Of a stretch of DNA of 64,000 bases, positions 1-9,691 are shown one piece after another (position 1 is the stretch's first letter; each line of letters opens with the position of its first letter). Below the pieces are notes generated by a model. It had not been told where the DNA came from. It was given only the letters and a program-made list of their open reading frames with translations, and made no database searches. Source of the stretch: Lolliginicoccus lacisalsi (GTDB lineage Bacteria; Actinomycetota; Actinomycetes; Mycobacteriales; Mycobacteriaceae); the NCBI RefSeq assembly GCF_014841105.1, contig NZ_JACYWE010000003.1, positions 302,523 to 366,522 of the forward strand, read 5' to 3'. A program made the position numbers and the translations under genes.

Positions 1-132
1 GTCCTTGCGCGCCTGCAGCTGGGCCTCGGCGTAGGCGAGGCGCTGCCCATGGCGGCTTGATTGCAGGAGCCAGCCGATGCCGATCCCCGCGGCGAGGGCG
101 ACGAGCAGTGCGAGGAATGTCAACGCGTTCAT
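1..132 (-). CDS. rmuC: DNA recombination protein RmuC, N-terminal fragment
   Basis: Only the first 44 codons lie in the window; the gene runs off the left edge. The visible part has a short N-terminus, one hydrophobic segment (about residues 4-23) and then a charged, glutamine- and alanine-rich stretch that looks like the start of a coiled coil. This is the usual RmuC layout: a membrane anchor, a long coiled coil and a nuclease-like domain. RmuC proteins are thought to limit inversions at short repeats. The adjacency to sbcDC, also recombination genes, is consistent. The ATG at 132 is one of three in-frame ATGs (144, 141, 132) and none has a convincing ribosome binding site, so the start is uncertain. 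The call rests on topology and context, because the diagnostic nuclease domain is outside the window. Confidence 0.55.
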   Translation of the reverse strand, partial: MNALTFLALLVALAAGIGIGWLLQSSRHGQRLAYAEAQLQARKD

Positions 133-210
133 GGTCGCCATCATGGCGGCTCGCACCGACAGAAACACGGACCACCGAATTGTCGGTGTGGTGCTCTACT
201 CTCGTTCGCC

Positions 211-1362
211 ATGAGGATCCTCCACACCTCCGATTGGCATATCGGTCGCACCTTCCACGGTGTGGACCTGCGCGCGGACCAGGATGCGGTGCTCGCGGAG
301 ATCGCGCGGATCGTCGCGGCCGAAGGGGTTGACGTCGTGGTGGTGTCGGGCGATCTCTACGACCGGGCGATGCCGAACGCGGACGCGGTCCGCTTGTGCA
401 ACGACGCGTTCGTGCGGATCCGCGACGCGGGCGCCCGCATCATCGCGACCTCGGGCAACCATGACTCCGCCACGCGCGTGGGCGCGGCGGCGGAGTTCGC
501 CGCGGCCGGTGGGCTGCACCTGCGCACCCGGGTGCCAGAGATCGACGTGCCCGTCCTAATCGAGGACGAGCACGGACCGGTCGCGTTCTATGCGATCCCG
601 TACCTCGAGCCGGATGTGGTGCGCGGCGAGCTCGCCGTCGCGGAGCGATCCCATGAAGCTGTGCTTGCGGCCGCGATGGCTCGCATCAACGCCGATCGCG
701 AAGCCCGCGAAGCCAGCGCGGGTGCTGACCGCCTGCGCACGGTGGTCAGCGCGCATGCGTTCGTCACGGGCGCGGTGCCGTCGGAATCCGAGCGGACGAT
801 CAGCGTCGGTGGGGTGGAGACCGTCCCGATGTCGGTCTTCGGTGATGTCGACTACGTGGCGCTCGGCCACCTGCACACTCCGCAAGTCCTCGCGCGGAGC
901 GTCCGCTACTCGGGCAGCCCAGTGCCCTACTCGTTCGGTGAGCGCAGCGACCGCAAGGCCGTGTGGCTCGTCGACCTGGACGCGAACGGGCTCCGCGATG
1001 TCACCGAGGTAGCCCTGCCGCTCGCGCGGCCGCTGGGCGAGATGACCGGGACGGTGGCGCAGCTACTGTCGGAGCCTGCTCTCGAGGAGCTCACCAGCCA
1101 CTACCTCTCCGCCGTGCTCACCGACCCAGTTCGACCGCGCGATCCCATGCGTGTGCTGCGCGAGCGCTTCCCGCACCTTGTCCACCTGCGATGGGAGAGC
1201 CCTGCGCGCGACAAGGAAACGAGCTACCGGCAGCGGGTGAGCGGGGCGAGCGACAAGGAGATCGCTCGGCGCTTCCTCATCGATACCTGGCGGGAGCCCA
1301 CCGCCGCGGACCTGGATCTCGTCGAGGAAGCGCTCCAGCAAGCGCGCGCGGGATCACCCTAG
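211..1362 (+). CDS. sbcD: Exonuclease SbcCD, nuclease subunit SbcD
   Basis: SbcD (Mre11 family) is the metallophosphoesterase subunit of the SbcCD complex, which cuts hairpins and DNA ends during repair and replication. The 383-aa protein shows the ordered calcineurin-like motifs: DWH near residues 8-10, GDLYD near 47-51, GNHD at 82-85, a histidine in the SAHAFV stretch, and GHLH at 219-222. The frame is open upstream to position 61, but the extra 50 residues are low-complexity and charged, while the ATG at 211 starts directly at the family N-terminus (MRILHTSDWHIG). sbcC follows 58 bp downstream in the usual order, so the pair is probably cotranscribed. Confidence 0.93.
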   Translation: MRILHTSDWHIGRTFHGVDLRADQDAVLAEIARIVAAEGVDVVVVSGDLYDRAMPNADAVRLCNDAFVRIRDAGARIIATSGNHDSATRVGAAAEFAAAGGLHLRTRVPEIDVPVLIEDEHGPVAFYAIPYLEPDVVRGELAVAERSHEAVLAAAMARINADREAREASAGADRLRTVVSAHAFVTGAVPSESERTISVGGVETVPMSVFGDVDYVALGHLHTPQVLARSVRYSGSPVPYSFGERSDRKAVWLVDLDANGLRDVTEVALPLARPLGEMTGTVAQLLSEPALEELTSHYLSAVLTDPVRPRDPMRVLRERFPHLVHLRWESPARDKETSYRQRVSGASDKEIARRFLIDTWREPTAADLDLVEEALQQARAGSP

Positions 1363-1420
1363 CGCCGTCGCCACGACCGACACCCCTGCACCGTCCCCAG
1401 AGAAAGCACCGTCACCACCT

Positions 1421-4400
1421 ATGCGATTGCACACCCTGACGATCGAGGCTTTCGGCCCGTTCGCTGGCACGGAACGCGTCGACTTCGACGAGATCGGTGC
1501 CGACGGCTTGTTCCTCCTGCACGGCCAAACCGGCGCGGGCAAGACCACGATCCTTGATGCCGTCGCGTTCGCGCTGTTCGGCGCGGCACCTGGCGCGCGC
1601 GGCAGCGGGCACAAGTTCCTGTCCCACCACGCGCCGCCGGACGCTACGCCGCGAGTCACGCTCGACGCGACGATCAAGGGTCGTCGCCTGCGCCTCATCC
1701 GCAGCCCCGAGCATCAGCGCCCGAAGCGCCGGGGCGCAGGTTTCACGACCCAGAATGCCCGGGCGAGCCTGGAATGGCTCTCGCCGGATGGCAGCACCGG
1801 CACCGGCGAGCACCTCACGCGCATCGACGAGATCGGACGTGCAGTCAGCGACCTCCTCGGCATGAGCAAGGACCAGTTCTTCCAGGTGGTCCTGCTGCCG
1901 CAGGGCGAGTTCGCGGAGTTCCTGCGCGCACCCATCGAAGATCGCGAGAAGCTGCTCGAGAGCCTGTTCGCCACATACCGGTTCGGAACCGTGGAGAACT
2001 GGTTCCGCGATCGGCGCCGCGAGTCCGAACAGCGCATGCGCGACGCCCTGCACCAGCGGGAGCTGCGGATCAGCGCGATCGGCACGGCGGCCGACCTGGC
2101 TGCCGACGAGCATCCCGTTCCCGGGAGCAACGATGACGTGCGTGCCTGGATGGACACCGTTGCCGCCGTCGTGACCGCACGGGCCCAGGATGCCGAACAG
2201 GCCCGCGCAGGCGCGGCCGCCGCGTTCGCCTCCGCCGACGAAGCACGGACGCTGGCGCGCGAGAACGCGCAGCGCCGCGCGTCGCTTGCCGCGGCGCGGC
2301 AGCAGATCGAGGCGCTCGAGCTCGAATCTGGCCGTATCACCGCGCTCGCCGCGGAGCTGGGCGCAGCCCAGCGGGCCAGCGCGGTCGCCAGCCCGAACGA
2401 CAGGCTCGGCGAGCTGCGCACCAGGCTGGCAGCGGCACGCACCGCGATGCACCAGCACGCGCAGGTGCTCCAGGAAGTGCCCAGCAGCTCAGCGATCGAG
2501 AGCCTCCTCGAGCATGGCCAGCATGCGCGGGCCCGAGGCCTGCTCGATGAGGCGATCGGGCAGTGGAACGCCGAGGTCGGCGCACTCCGGGGACTGATCC
2601 GCTACGCGACCGAGCGGGACGACGCCGCCGCCCGGATGAGCAAGATCAGCACGAGGATCCAGGCCGCCCAAGCGCGTCGCGACGACCTGGCCGCGCGGAT
2701 CGAGGGCATGCCCGCGGAGCGCGAGCAGCTTGACGCCGCCTTGGCCGAGGCCGCGGAAACCGCGCGCGCCGAGGAATCCTTGCGGAACGAGCTTGCCCTG
2801 CTCGTCGATCGCCGCGACGCCGCGGGGAAGCTTCCGTCGGCCGTCGCCCGGTTCGAGGACGCGCGCGCGGCGCATAACACGGCGCACGCCCGGCACCTCG
2901 ATGCCCGCGATCTGTTGCAACGCCTGCGCGAGCAGCGGATCTCCGGCATGGCCAGCGCGCTGGCGCGCCAGCTTCGCGACGGGGAGCCCTGCATGGTGTG
3001 TGGCTCCATCGACCACCCGGCTCCGACGGCGCCTGGCCGGGACACCATCAGCGAGGACGAGGAAAACGAGGCGGCGCGCGCGGAAACCGAGGCGCTCGCA
3101 GATCGCGACGCCCGCCACGAGGAGCTGCGGGCAGCCGAGCACGAGGTGGAGCGCCTGCGCGAACGGACCGGGGACGCTGAGCCTGGCGAGCTCGACCGGT
3201 GGCACACCGAGGCCGCCGCCCGCCACGAGCAGGCGCAGCAGGCAGTTGGCATGCTCGAGCAGCTCCGGCTGCGGCGAACCGAGCTCGATGCCACCGAGGG
3301 GGCACTGCGCGAGGATCTCGCGACCACGCGCACAGCCCTCGCAGCCCTGGAGGAACAGCACGTGTCGCTGCATCAGCGCGCGCAGGAGCTGACCGTGATC
3401 CTCGACGAGGCCCGCGGCAGCGACGCTGACATTCCTTCGCGCACCGCCAGGCTCGAGGAGCTCGTCGACACCGCCGCAGGCTTGCGCGACGCCATGATGT
3501 CCGTGCACGACCTCGAGTCCCGGGTGAGCGAGCAAGCCAGCGAGTGCGAGCAGGCGGCCCGGGACGCAGGGTTTGGCACCGTGGACGCGGCGATAGCGGC
3601 GCTCCGCGCGCCCGCATGGCACCAGGAGACCGAGGCCGATCTGCGGCAGCACCGCGACCGGGGGATCCAGGCCCGCGCGATGCTCGACGAACCGCTGAAC
3701 CAGGCGGCGGAGCAGGCTCCCTGTGACGTCGCGGCCGCCGAGGAAGCATTCGCCCTCGCCCAGGACGCCAGCGATCAGGCTTCCGAGGACCTTGCCCGGG
3801 CCCGCCACGCGCGCGATCGCACTGCCAGCAGCATCGCCGCGCTCACGGCCTTGCTCGACGAGCATGCCGACCAGCACGACAAGCACCAGCAGCTCATCCG
3901 CCTCACCGAGGTGATCACCGGCACCGGCGAGAACACCCGGACCATGTCGCTGCGGTCCTACGTCCTCGCGGCCCGCCTCGAGGAGGTCGCCGAGGCCGCA
4001 TCGCAGCGCCTGCGCATCATGACTGCTGGACGCTACGAGTTCCAGCATTCCGACAGCAGTGGCCGCCACGGCAAGCGAGGCGGGCTCGGCCTCGACATCC
4101 GCGATGACTACACCGGCACCCTGAGGCCCGTGAACAGCCTGTCCGGCGGCGAGACCTTCATGGCATCACTGTCGCTCGCGCTCGGTCTCGCCGACGTCGT
4201 CGCCGCCGAATCCGGGGGCGCCATCCTCGATACGCTCTTCATCGATGAGGGATTCGGCACCCTCGATGCGGACACGCTCGACGCGGTGATGAGCGTGCTC
4301 GACGAGCTGCGCGCGGGGGGCCGCGTCGTCGGGATCGTCAGCCACGTCGACGAGATGCGGCAGAGGATCCCGTCCCGCATCCATGTCCGCAAGCACCGAG

Positions 4401-4453
4401 ACGGGTCCTCGATCCGCAGCACCGCCCCCAGCAGCAGCCCCCCGCCCAGCTAG
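1421..4453 (+). CDS. sbcC: Exonuclease SbcCD, ATPase subunit SbcC
   Basis: SbcC is the Rad50-like SMC ATPase that partners SbcD. The 1010-aa protein has Walker A (GQTGAGKT, residues 35-42) at the N-terminus and long coiled-coil arms. The zinc-hook CxxC is at Cys524 and Cys527 (context EPCMVCG), almost exactly mid-protein. The ABC signature LSGGE lies near residue 905 and Walker B (LFIDEGFGTLD) near 940. Length and domain order are typical for actinobacterial SbcC. The C-terminus is a low-complexity Ser/Pro tail. The gene converges with the downstream permease, leaving only 38 bp between the two stop codons. Confidence 0.95.
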   Translation: MRLHTLTIEAFGPFAGTERVDFDEIGADGLFLLHGQTGAGKTTILDAVAFALFGAAPGARGSGHKFLSHHAPPDATPRVTLDATIKGRRLRLIRSPEHQRPKRRGAGFTTQNARASLEWLSPDGSTGTGEHLTRIDEIGRAVSDLLGMSKDQFFQVVLLPQGEFAEFLRAPIEDREKLLESLFATYRFGTVENWFRDRRRESEQRMRDALHQRELRISAIGTAADLAADEHPVPGSNDDVRAWMDTVAAVVTARAQDAEQARAGAAAAFASADEARTLARENAQRRASLAAARQQIEALELESGRITALAAELGAAQRASAVASPNDRLGELRTRLAAARTAMHQHAQVLQEVPSSSAIESLLEHGQHARARGLLDEAIGQWNAEVGALRGLIRYATERDDAAARMSKISTRIQAAQARRDDLAARIEGMPAEREQLDAALAEAAETARAEESLRNELALLVDRRDAAGKLPSAVARFEDARAAHNTAHARHLDARDLLQRLREQRISGMASALARQLRDGEPCMVCGSIDHPAPTAPGRDTISEDEENEAARAETEALADRDARHEELRAAEHEVERLRERTGDAEPGELDRWHTEAAARHEQAQQAVGMLEQLRLRRTELDATEGALREDLATTRTALAALEEQHVSLHQRAQELTVILDEARGSDADIPSRTARLEELVDTAAGLRDAMMSVHDLESRVSEQASECEQAARDAGFGTVDAAIAALRAPAWHQETEADLRQHRDRGIQARAMLDEPLNQAAEQAPCDVAAAEEAFALAQDASDQASEDLARARHARDRTASSIAALTALLDEHADQHDKHQQLIRLTEVITGTGENTRTMSLRSYVLAARLEEVAEAASQRLRIMTAGRYEFQHSDSSGRHGKRGGLGLDIRDDYTGTLRPVNSLSGGETFMASLSLALGLADVVAAESGGAILDTLFIDEGFGTLDADTLDAVMSVLDELRAGGRVVGIVSHVDEMRQRIPSRIHVRKHRDGSSIRSTAPSSSPPPS

Positions 4454-4475
4454 GTGGCGGGAGCTCGAAACCACC
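4453..4475. terminator. Short inverted repeat between convergent sbcC and the permease
   Basis: GGTGG at 4453-4457 pairs with CCACC at 4471-4475, partly overlapping the end of sbcC. The stem is only 5 bp with no T-tract, so a role as a bidirectional terminator is a guess. It contains the GTGGC word seen in the repeats at other convergent gene ends in this window. Confidence 0.25.
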
Positions 4476-4491
4476 GTTGCCCAGGCCGGGG

Positions 4492-5751
4492 CTAGGCCTC
4501 GGCCGCCTCCTCGGGATATGACGCGGGTTTCTCCGCGATCTCGTCGCTGAGCTCCCCATCCACCCATAGGTCCTTGCCGGTGCTCTTGAGCGTCATCACC
4601 TCGTCGATGTAGCGCACCAGCACCGCGACCATCGCCGCTACCGGCACCGCGAGGAACGCGCCGATGATGCCGAACAACGTCGAGCCGGCGGTCACCGACA
4701 GCAGCACGATCACCGGATGCAGGTTCATGCTGCGGCTCTGGAGCACCGGCTGCAGCACGTTTCCCTCGAGCTGCTGCACCAGGATGATGATGCCCAGCAG
4801 GATCAACGCGGTGATCCAACCATTCGCGACCAGCGCCACCAGCACGGCGAGGGCGCCCGCGACGAATGCACCGACGATCGGGATGAAGCCCGCGACGAAC
4901 GTGATGATGACCAGCGGGCCCGCGAGGGGAACGCCCAGGATCACCAGGCCGAGGCCGATGAACGCGGCATCAACGAAACTGACGATCGCCTGCGTGCGGA
5001 TGAAGCCGCTGAGGGTGCGCCACTGCCGGAACAGGACCTCCTCGACATGGCGCGCCGCGGGGGAGCCGGTGACCCGGCTCATCCACGGCAGGAACCCGGG
5101 CCCATCCTTGATGAAGAAGAACGACAGCACCAGTGTGAGCACCAGCGTGATCATCACCGACGTCACCGCGCCGACGCCGGTGAACACGCCCGAGGCGATG
5201 GCGCTCGAGGAGTCCTGGATGCCCGTGACCACGGTATTGATGAAATCGGTGAACTGTTCCTCGCGCAGGTTCAGCGGCGGCCCCTGCAACCACGCCTGGA
5301 TCTCCCGCACGCCGCCGGACGCCTGGTTCGCCAGTTCCGGAGCCTGGCTGATCACCGACGGCACGATCAGCGCGATGACGCCGACGAATGCGCCGATGGC
5401 TCCCAGCATTGTCACGAGCGCCGCCAGCGCTGGCGGCAGGTAGGCGCGGCGCAACAGGGCGGTGATGGGCCACAGCACCGTGGTGATGATCAATGCCAGC
5501 GAGATCGGCAGCAGGATCACCCAGAACTCGCCGACGATCCAGCCGAGCACCCAGGCGGCGGCCGCGATCAGGATGATGCGCAGGCTCCACGTGGCGAGCC
5601 AGCCGCCACCGATGCCGATCAACGTGCCCCGGTCCGGGGGGTTCTCTGTCGTGGTCGCGCGGTTGGGCTCGTGCGCCGTCAACGCGGTCTCGAGCGCGCT
5701 CTCGCGCTCGGCACGGTCTGGCCGATCCTGTGCAGTCACCTCAAGCCCCAT
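4492..5751 (-). CDS. AI-2E family transporter (PerM/YdiK-like)
   Basis: A polytopic membrane protein of 419 aa with about eight hydrophobic segments. The pattern is that of the AI-2E/PerM family (Pfam PF01594): two N-terminal helices, a hydrophilic extracytoplasmic loop (the QASGGVREIQAW region), then a C-terminal helix cluster containing GxxPxxG-like turns (AGFIPIVGAF) and QQLEGNVLQP. Members have been linked to autoinducer-2 export, Na+/H+ antiport or unknown substrates, so the substrate is not predictable here. The frame is open to 5838. The ATG at 5751 is chosen because the preceding 29 residues look unlike a family N-terminus, but no strong ribosome binding site supports either choice. 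Confidence 0.8.
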   Translation of the reverse strand: MGLEVTAQDRPDRAERESALETALTAHEPNRATTTENPPDRGTLIGIGGGWLATWSLRIILIAAAAWVLGWIVGEFWVILLPISLALIITTVLWPITALLRRAYLPPALAALVTMLGAIGAFVGVIALIVPSVISQAPELANQASGGVREIQAWLQGPPLNLREEQFTDFINTVVTGIQDSSSAIASGVFTGVGAVTSVMITLVLTLVLSFFFIKDGPGFLPWMSRVTGSPAARHVEEVLFRQWRTLSGFIRTQAIVSFVDAAFIGLGLVILGVPLAGPLVIITFVAGFIPIVGAFVAGALAVLVALVANGWITALILLGIIILVQQLEGNVLQPVLQSRSMNLHPVIVLLSVTAGSTLFGIIGAFLAVPVAAMVAVLVRYIDEVMTLKSTGKDLWVDGELSDEIAEKPASYPEEAAEA

Positions 5752-5951
5752 CTGATGTGAGCGGATAGTCAGGTCGATGTTGTCACCATGCTGGCCTGTC
5801 GGCCACCGGAGCGACCACGTTTTGATGCGCATCACCATGATCGGTGCACGAAAATCGTACTGCTCAGGACATACCCGGCAATCGGCACTAGGCTCGGACC
5901 CAGGACCGGGCGCCTGGGCGCCGGTGTGATCGATGCGGCCGGAGGCAGATC

Positions 5952-6431
5952 ATGGCACGACGGATTCTAGGAACGCGCGCGACACTCGCGGCGAGCAGCG
6001 TGCTGCTCATTGCCAGCAGTCTTGTCGCCTGCGGAAGCGACACCGAGGATGGAGCGCCAGCAGGCGGGTACGGAGCGCCCGCCTCGGAACCGGCGACCGC
6101 GAACGGCGCCGAGGGCGAGGACGGTGCAGCCGAGGGCGAGGACGGCGCGGACGGGGAAGCGGAGGCCACCGCGGCGAGCGAGATCCGGGTCTCCGGCTTC
6201 GAGTTCGCCCCGTCGAGCATCACCATCTCCGTCGGGGATACCGTCACCTGGGTCTTCGACGATGGGCAGATCCCGCACGACGCCATCAGCCGCGACCCCT
6301 CGCCCGAGCAGTTCCGCAGCCCCACCATCCGTGAGGACTCCTGGTCCTTCACGTTCACCGAGCCCGGCGAGTATCCCTACTTCTGCTCCATCCATCCACA
6401 GATGACTGGAACGGTGATCGTCGAGGAGTGA
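5952..6431 (+). CDS. Cupredoxin-domain lipoprotein
   Basis: This 159-aa protein begins with a lipoprotein signal peptide: an arginine-rich n-region, a hydrophobic core and a lipobox ending in Cys at about residue 27 (SLVAC). A glycine/glutamate-rich acidic spacer (about 40-75) precedes a plastocyanin-like domain. Type 1 copper ligands are visible: a His in QIPHDA and the C-terminal Cys-x2-His-x2-Met cluster (YFCSIHPQM). It should be an exported, membrane-anchored blue copper protein serving in electron transfer or copper handling. A GGAGG sequence lies 7-11 nt before the ATG. It is monocistronic, and no partner oxidase or copper ATPase gene is adjacent, so its redox partner is unknown. Confidence 0.85.
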   Translation: MARRILGTRATLAASSVLLIASSLVACGSDTEDGAPAGGYGAPASEPATANGAEGEDGAAEGEDGADGEAEATAASEIRVSGFEFAPSSITISVGDTVTWVFDDGQIPHDAISRDPSPEQFRSPTIREDSWSFTFTEPGEYPYFCSIHPQMTGTVIVEE

Positions 6432-6497
6432 CAGGCGACGCACAGCGGGGCGGCGCGCGCGGGACTAGGCCGAATAGGACTGTGACGGAGTAGTCCG

Positions 6498-6503
6498 TAC
6501 ACT
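6498..6503 (+). promoter_or_regulatory. Putative -10 element of a leaderless ychF promoter
   Basis: TACACT matches the actinobacterial TANNNT -10 hexamer and ends 9 nt before the GTG start of ychF. No ribosome binding site precedes the GTG, so transcription probably begins at or just before the start codon. No clear -35 was found. Confidence 0.4.
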
Positions 6504-6512
6504 GATCTAGCT

Positions 6513-7592
6513 GTGAGCCTAACCCTCGGAATCGTCGGCCTCCCCAATGTGGGCAAGTCCACCCTCTTCAACGCCCTGACCAAGAACGATGTCGTCGCCG
6601 CGAACTACCCCTTCGCGACGATCGAGCCCAACGTCGGCGTTGTCGAGCTGCCTGACCCGCGCCTCGACAAGCTCGCGGAGATCTTCGGATCCCAGCGCAT
6701 CCTGCCCGCCACCGTGTCGTTCGTCGACATCGCCGGCATCGTCAAGGGCGCGAGCGAAGGTGCCGGGCTTGGCAACAAGTTCCTCGCCAACATCCGCGAG
6801 GCCGATGCCATCTGCCAGGTTGTCCGCGTCTTCACCGACGGCGACGTCGTGCATGTTGACGGACGTGTTGATCCGCTCGCCGACATCGAGGTCATCGAGA
6901 CCGAGCTGATCCTCGCGGACCTGCAGACCCTCGAGAAGGCCGTGCCGCGCATCGAGAAGGAAGCCAAGAACAACAAGGATCGCCGCGCCCTCGCCGAGGC
7001 AGCCAAGGAAGCCCAGCAGCTCCTCGACAGCGGCAAGACCCTCTTCTCGCAGAAGGACAGCATCGATCTGCCGCTGCTGCGCGAGCTCCAGCTGCTCACC
7101 ACCAAGCCATTCCTGTACGTCTTCAACGCCGACGAGGGCGTGCTCACCGACGAGGACCGCAAGAACGAGCTGCGCGCCTCCGTCGCCCCCGCCCAGGCCG
7201 TCTTCCTCGACGCGAAGGTCGAATCCGACCTCCAGGAGCTCGACGAGGAATCCGCCATGGAACTCCTCGAGACCATCGGCCAGACCGAGCCCGGCCTGTA
7301 CTCCCTCGCCCGCGCCGGCTTCGAGACCCTCGGGCTACAGACCTACCTCACCGCCGGTCCCAAGGAAGCACGCGCCTGGACCATCCACCGCGGCGACACC
7401 GCCCCCAAGGCCGCCGGCGTCATCCACACCGACTTCGAGCGCGGCTTCATCAAGGCCGAGATCGTATCCTTCGACGACCTCGTCGCCGCTGGTTCCATGG
7501 CTGCTGCCAAGTCCGCCGGCAAGGTCCGCATGGAGGGCAAGGACTACATCATGGCTGACGGGGATGTTGTGGACTTCCGCTTCAACGTCTAG
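6513..7592 (+). CDS. ychF: Redox-regulated ATPase YchF (OLA1 family)
   Basis: YchF is an Obg-related P-loop NTPase that prefers ATP and associates with ribosomes; it is implicated in stress responses. The 359-aa protein has the G1 loop GLPNVGKST at residues 9-17, the G3 region [16 protein letters not shown], an NADE motif in place of the NKxD of true GTPases (typical of YchF) and a C-terminal TGS domain ending in [10 protein letters not shown]. Length is exactly that of the family. The GTG start gives the standard N-terminus [14 protein letters not shown], and the likely leaderless promoter at 6498 supports it. The downstream gene is convergent, with a 4-bp gap. Confidence 0.96.
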   Translation: MSLTLGIVGLPNVGKSTLFNALTKNDVVAANYPFATIEPNVGVVELPDPRLDKLAEIFGSQRILPATVSFVDIAGIVKGASEGAGLGNKFLANIREADAICQVVRVFTDGDVVHVDGRVDPLADIEVIETELILADLQTLEKAVPRIEKEAKNNKDRRALAEAAKEAQQLLDSGKTLFSQKDSIDLPLLRELQLLTTKPFLYVFNADEGVLTDEDRKNELRASVAPAQAVFLDAKVESDLQELDEESAMELLETIGQTEPGLYSLARAGFETLGLQTYLTAGPKEARAWTIHRGDTAPKAAGVIHTDFERGFIKAEIVSFDDLVAAGSMAAAKSAGKVRMEGKDYIMADGDVVDFRFNV

Positions 7593-7596
7593 GCCG

Positions 7597-8805
7597 TCAA
7601 GCAATCCGCACATGCGGGTAAGCCGCCTCCCGCGCCTGGAAGCTCAGGATGCTCGGGTTGCGGACCACGCCGTCGAGGATCTCGATCGCGCGGGAGATGG
7701 TGAGGTTCTTCTCCCACGTCGCCGGGCCGTCCATGACTGTGCGCATGAAGGGCAGCAGCGCCGCACTGATTTCCCAGGTCGCTGAGTTCCACAGGTAGGA
7801 GGGGCTGTGGTCGACGGCGTAGTAGTGGACGCCGTCGCCGACGGTGAACATGGGGTCGTCGAACCCGGTGGGCGTGGCCCATTCGAAGCCCATTCCCGCG
7901 TCGCACGAGACGTCGATGATCAGGCTGCCCGCAGCGAATCCCTTCAGGTCCTCGGTCCGCAGGTAGGTCAGTGGCGCGGCGACGTCCTGGAGCGTGCAGT
8001 TGACGACGATGTCGTGCGAGGCGAGGAACTCCGGGAGCAGGACGTTGCCGTTCTCCGTGAGCACCTCGCTGAGATGGACCTCGCCGTCGCCGGTGTTGAG
8101 CTGGACCATGTGGGCGCCGTGGATCGGGGAGCCGACGGCCGTGATGTCGCGCTGGGTGAGGACCTGGATGTCGTGGACGCCTTGGGCGTTGAGCGCTGTC
8201 ACGGCTCCTCGTGCCGTCGCTCCGAAGCCGATGACGACCGCGCTGAGCCGTGGCCCGTACCCGCCCGTCGATCCTGTGAGACGCAGCGCATCGAGCACCG
8301 AGCAATAGCCGGCGAGCTCGTTGTTCTTGTGGAAGACGTGCAGGCTGAAGTCACCGCGGCGGCTCCAGTGCTGCATCGCCTCGAACGCGATCAATGTGAG
8401 CCGACGGTCGATCGCCGTCTGCGTCAGCCCGGCGTCCTGCACGCAGTGCGGCCCCCCCCACAGCACCTTGCCCTCGGGAATCACCGTCATGTCGGCGGCC
8501 TGGGGCTTCGGTAGCAGCAGCACATCAGCCGATTCGATCACCTCGGAGCGATCCGCGACCCTGCCGACCCGTGACTCGACGTAGCCGGGCTCGAGCTGGA
8601 AGCCAGCACCGTAGCCACGCTCGACGATCATCCGCGCTCGGAGATCCGGTTCGATCCGGTCGAGGTGATGGGGGTGGATCGGTAGCCGCCGCTCGTTCTC
8701 CATCGAGGACTCCGCGAGCAGCCCGAGGGTGAGCACAGTGCTGTTCGGAGGGGTGGGGATAGTGGCAGTGGGTAGAACTGCGCCGGGAATAGGGGCTCCC
8801 ATCAT
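7597..8805 (-). CDS. N5-(carboxyethyl)ornithine synthase / alanine-dehydrogenase-like oxidoreductase
   Basis: The protein (402 aa from the ATG chosen) resembles the AlaDH/PNT-like family that includes N5-(carboxyethyl)ornithine synthase, which reductively condenses pyruvate with the side-chain amine of ornithine using NADPH. Visible features are an N-terminal ENERRLPIHP motif (the ERRVP-type substrate loop), an EAMQHW stretch, and a Rossmann fold with glycine-rich turn VIGFGATARG in mid-protein. The start is uncertain: in-frame candidates are TTG at 8859, ATGs at 8805 and 8802, and GTG at 8736. The last would begin two residues before the conserved TLGLLAES and best fits family N-termini. Substrate specificity cannot be read from sequence; it could be another opine-type dehydrogenase. 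Confidence 0.7.
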   Translation of the reverse strand: MMGAPIPGAVLPTATIPTPPNSTVLTLGLLAESSMENERRLPIHPHHLDRIEPDLRARMIVERGYGAGFQLEPGYVESRVGRVADRSEVIESADVLLLPKPQAADMTVIPEGKVLWGGPHCVQDAGLTQTAIDRRLTLIAFEAMQHWSRRGDFSLHVFHKNNELAGYCSVLDALRLTGSTGGYGPRLSAVVIGFGATARGAVTALNAQGVHDIQVLTQRDITAVGSPIHGAHMVQLNTGDGEVHLSEVLTENGNVLLPEFLASHDIVVNCTLQDVAAPLTYLRTEDLKGFAAGSLIIDVSCDAGMGFEWATPTGFDDPMFTVGDGVHYYAVDHSPSYLWNSATWEISAALLPFMRTVMDGPATWEKNLTISRAIEILDGVVRNPSILSFQAREAAYPHVRIA

Positions 8806-8959
8806 TGGGGAACCAGGGGTAGCTCCTGGCCCGATCTTACGCGCATGCTGCCCGGGCAAGTCGCTGCTAGTCGTTGGCCGTTGACGGGCCGCAGCCGATG
8901 CGCAAGGCTGTGAGCGTGACGATCCTCGGCATCACCGCGTTCGAAGCGACCGGTTCGTG

Positions 8960-9625
8960 ATGGGGGACGAGAACGCGGCGAGTGAGGCGACCCCGTGGCT
9001 CGCGGAAACCAGGACCTCGTATGACACCGATGCCGCCGGGTACGCGGAGCGAGTTGAAGGGCTGCTAGAGAAGCATCCGCACCTTCGGGCACATCTGGAC
9101 GTGCTCGCGGAACTCGTGGGGCGCAACGGCGGCGGTCCGGTGGCGGACATCGGTTGTGGTCCCGGATACGTGACGCGGCATCTTCACGACTCGGGCGCCG
9201 CAGCGTTCGGCATCGACCTCTCGCCCGAGATGGTCGCGATCGCGCGCCGTGCCCACCCTGGTCTGCGCTTCGAGACGGGGACGATGACGAGCCTCCACCT
9301 GGACGACCACTCGGTCGCCGGCATCGTTGCGTTCTGGTCCACGGTCCACATTCCCGACGACGCCATGCCGGGGGTGATCGCGGAGTTCGCTCGCGTCCTG
9401 CGACCCGGGGGCTACCTCCTCGTCGGTTTCCACGTCGGAGCAGGGATCGAGCACACCTCGACTGGATATACGGGCCGCCCGATCAGTGTCGATACCCACC
9501 TCCGACAGGTGAGCACGATGTCGGACTGGTTGCGCGACAGCGGCTTCCGGATCGAGTCCGAGTCGGTCTTCCGGCCTGATGACGATGCCCCGGGGGCGAT
9601 CATCATCGCCCGTAGCCAGGAGTGA
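8960..9625 (+). CDS. Class I SAM-dependent methyltransferase
   Basis: A 221-aa Rossmann-fold methyltransferase. Motif I is ADIGCGPGYVTRHL (about residues 62-75), followed by an acidic residue ending beta-2 (FGIDLS) and the post-I helix; a later LRPGGYLLVGFH stretch is motif III. No substrate-binding insert is recognisable, so the acceptor may be a small molecule and is unknown. GTG (8957) and ATG (8960) are adjacent in frame; ATG is used here. It stands alone on its strand next to a decayed toxin gene, in the least syntenic part of the window, so it may be an accessory gene. Confidence 0.8.
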   Translation: MGDENAASEATPWLAETRTSYDTDAAGYAERVEGLLEKHPHLRAHLDVLAELVGRNGGGPVADIGCGPGYVTRHLHDSGAAAFGIDLSPEMVAIARRAHPGLRFETGTMTSLHLDDHSVAGIVAFWSTVHIPDDAMPGVIAEFARVLRPGGYLLVGFHVGAGIEHTSTGYTGRPISVDTHLRQVSTMSDWLRDSGFRIESESVFRPDDDAPGAIIIARSQE

Positions 9626-9691
9626 GCGCTCACGTATATGTCCCGACGTTGATCACCCAGCCCGATGTGTCGCGGTTGCAGAACCGGGTGA

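Noticed and set aside
61-210. N-terminal extension of SbcD to position 61
   Set aside because: The extra residues have no resemblance to the family and cover the rmuC promoter region. ATG 211 begins exactly at the conserved N-terminus.
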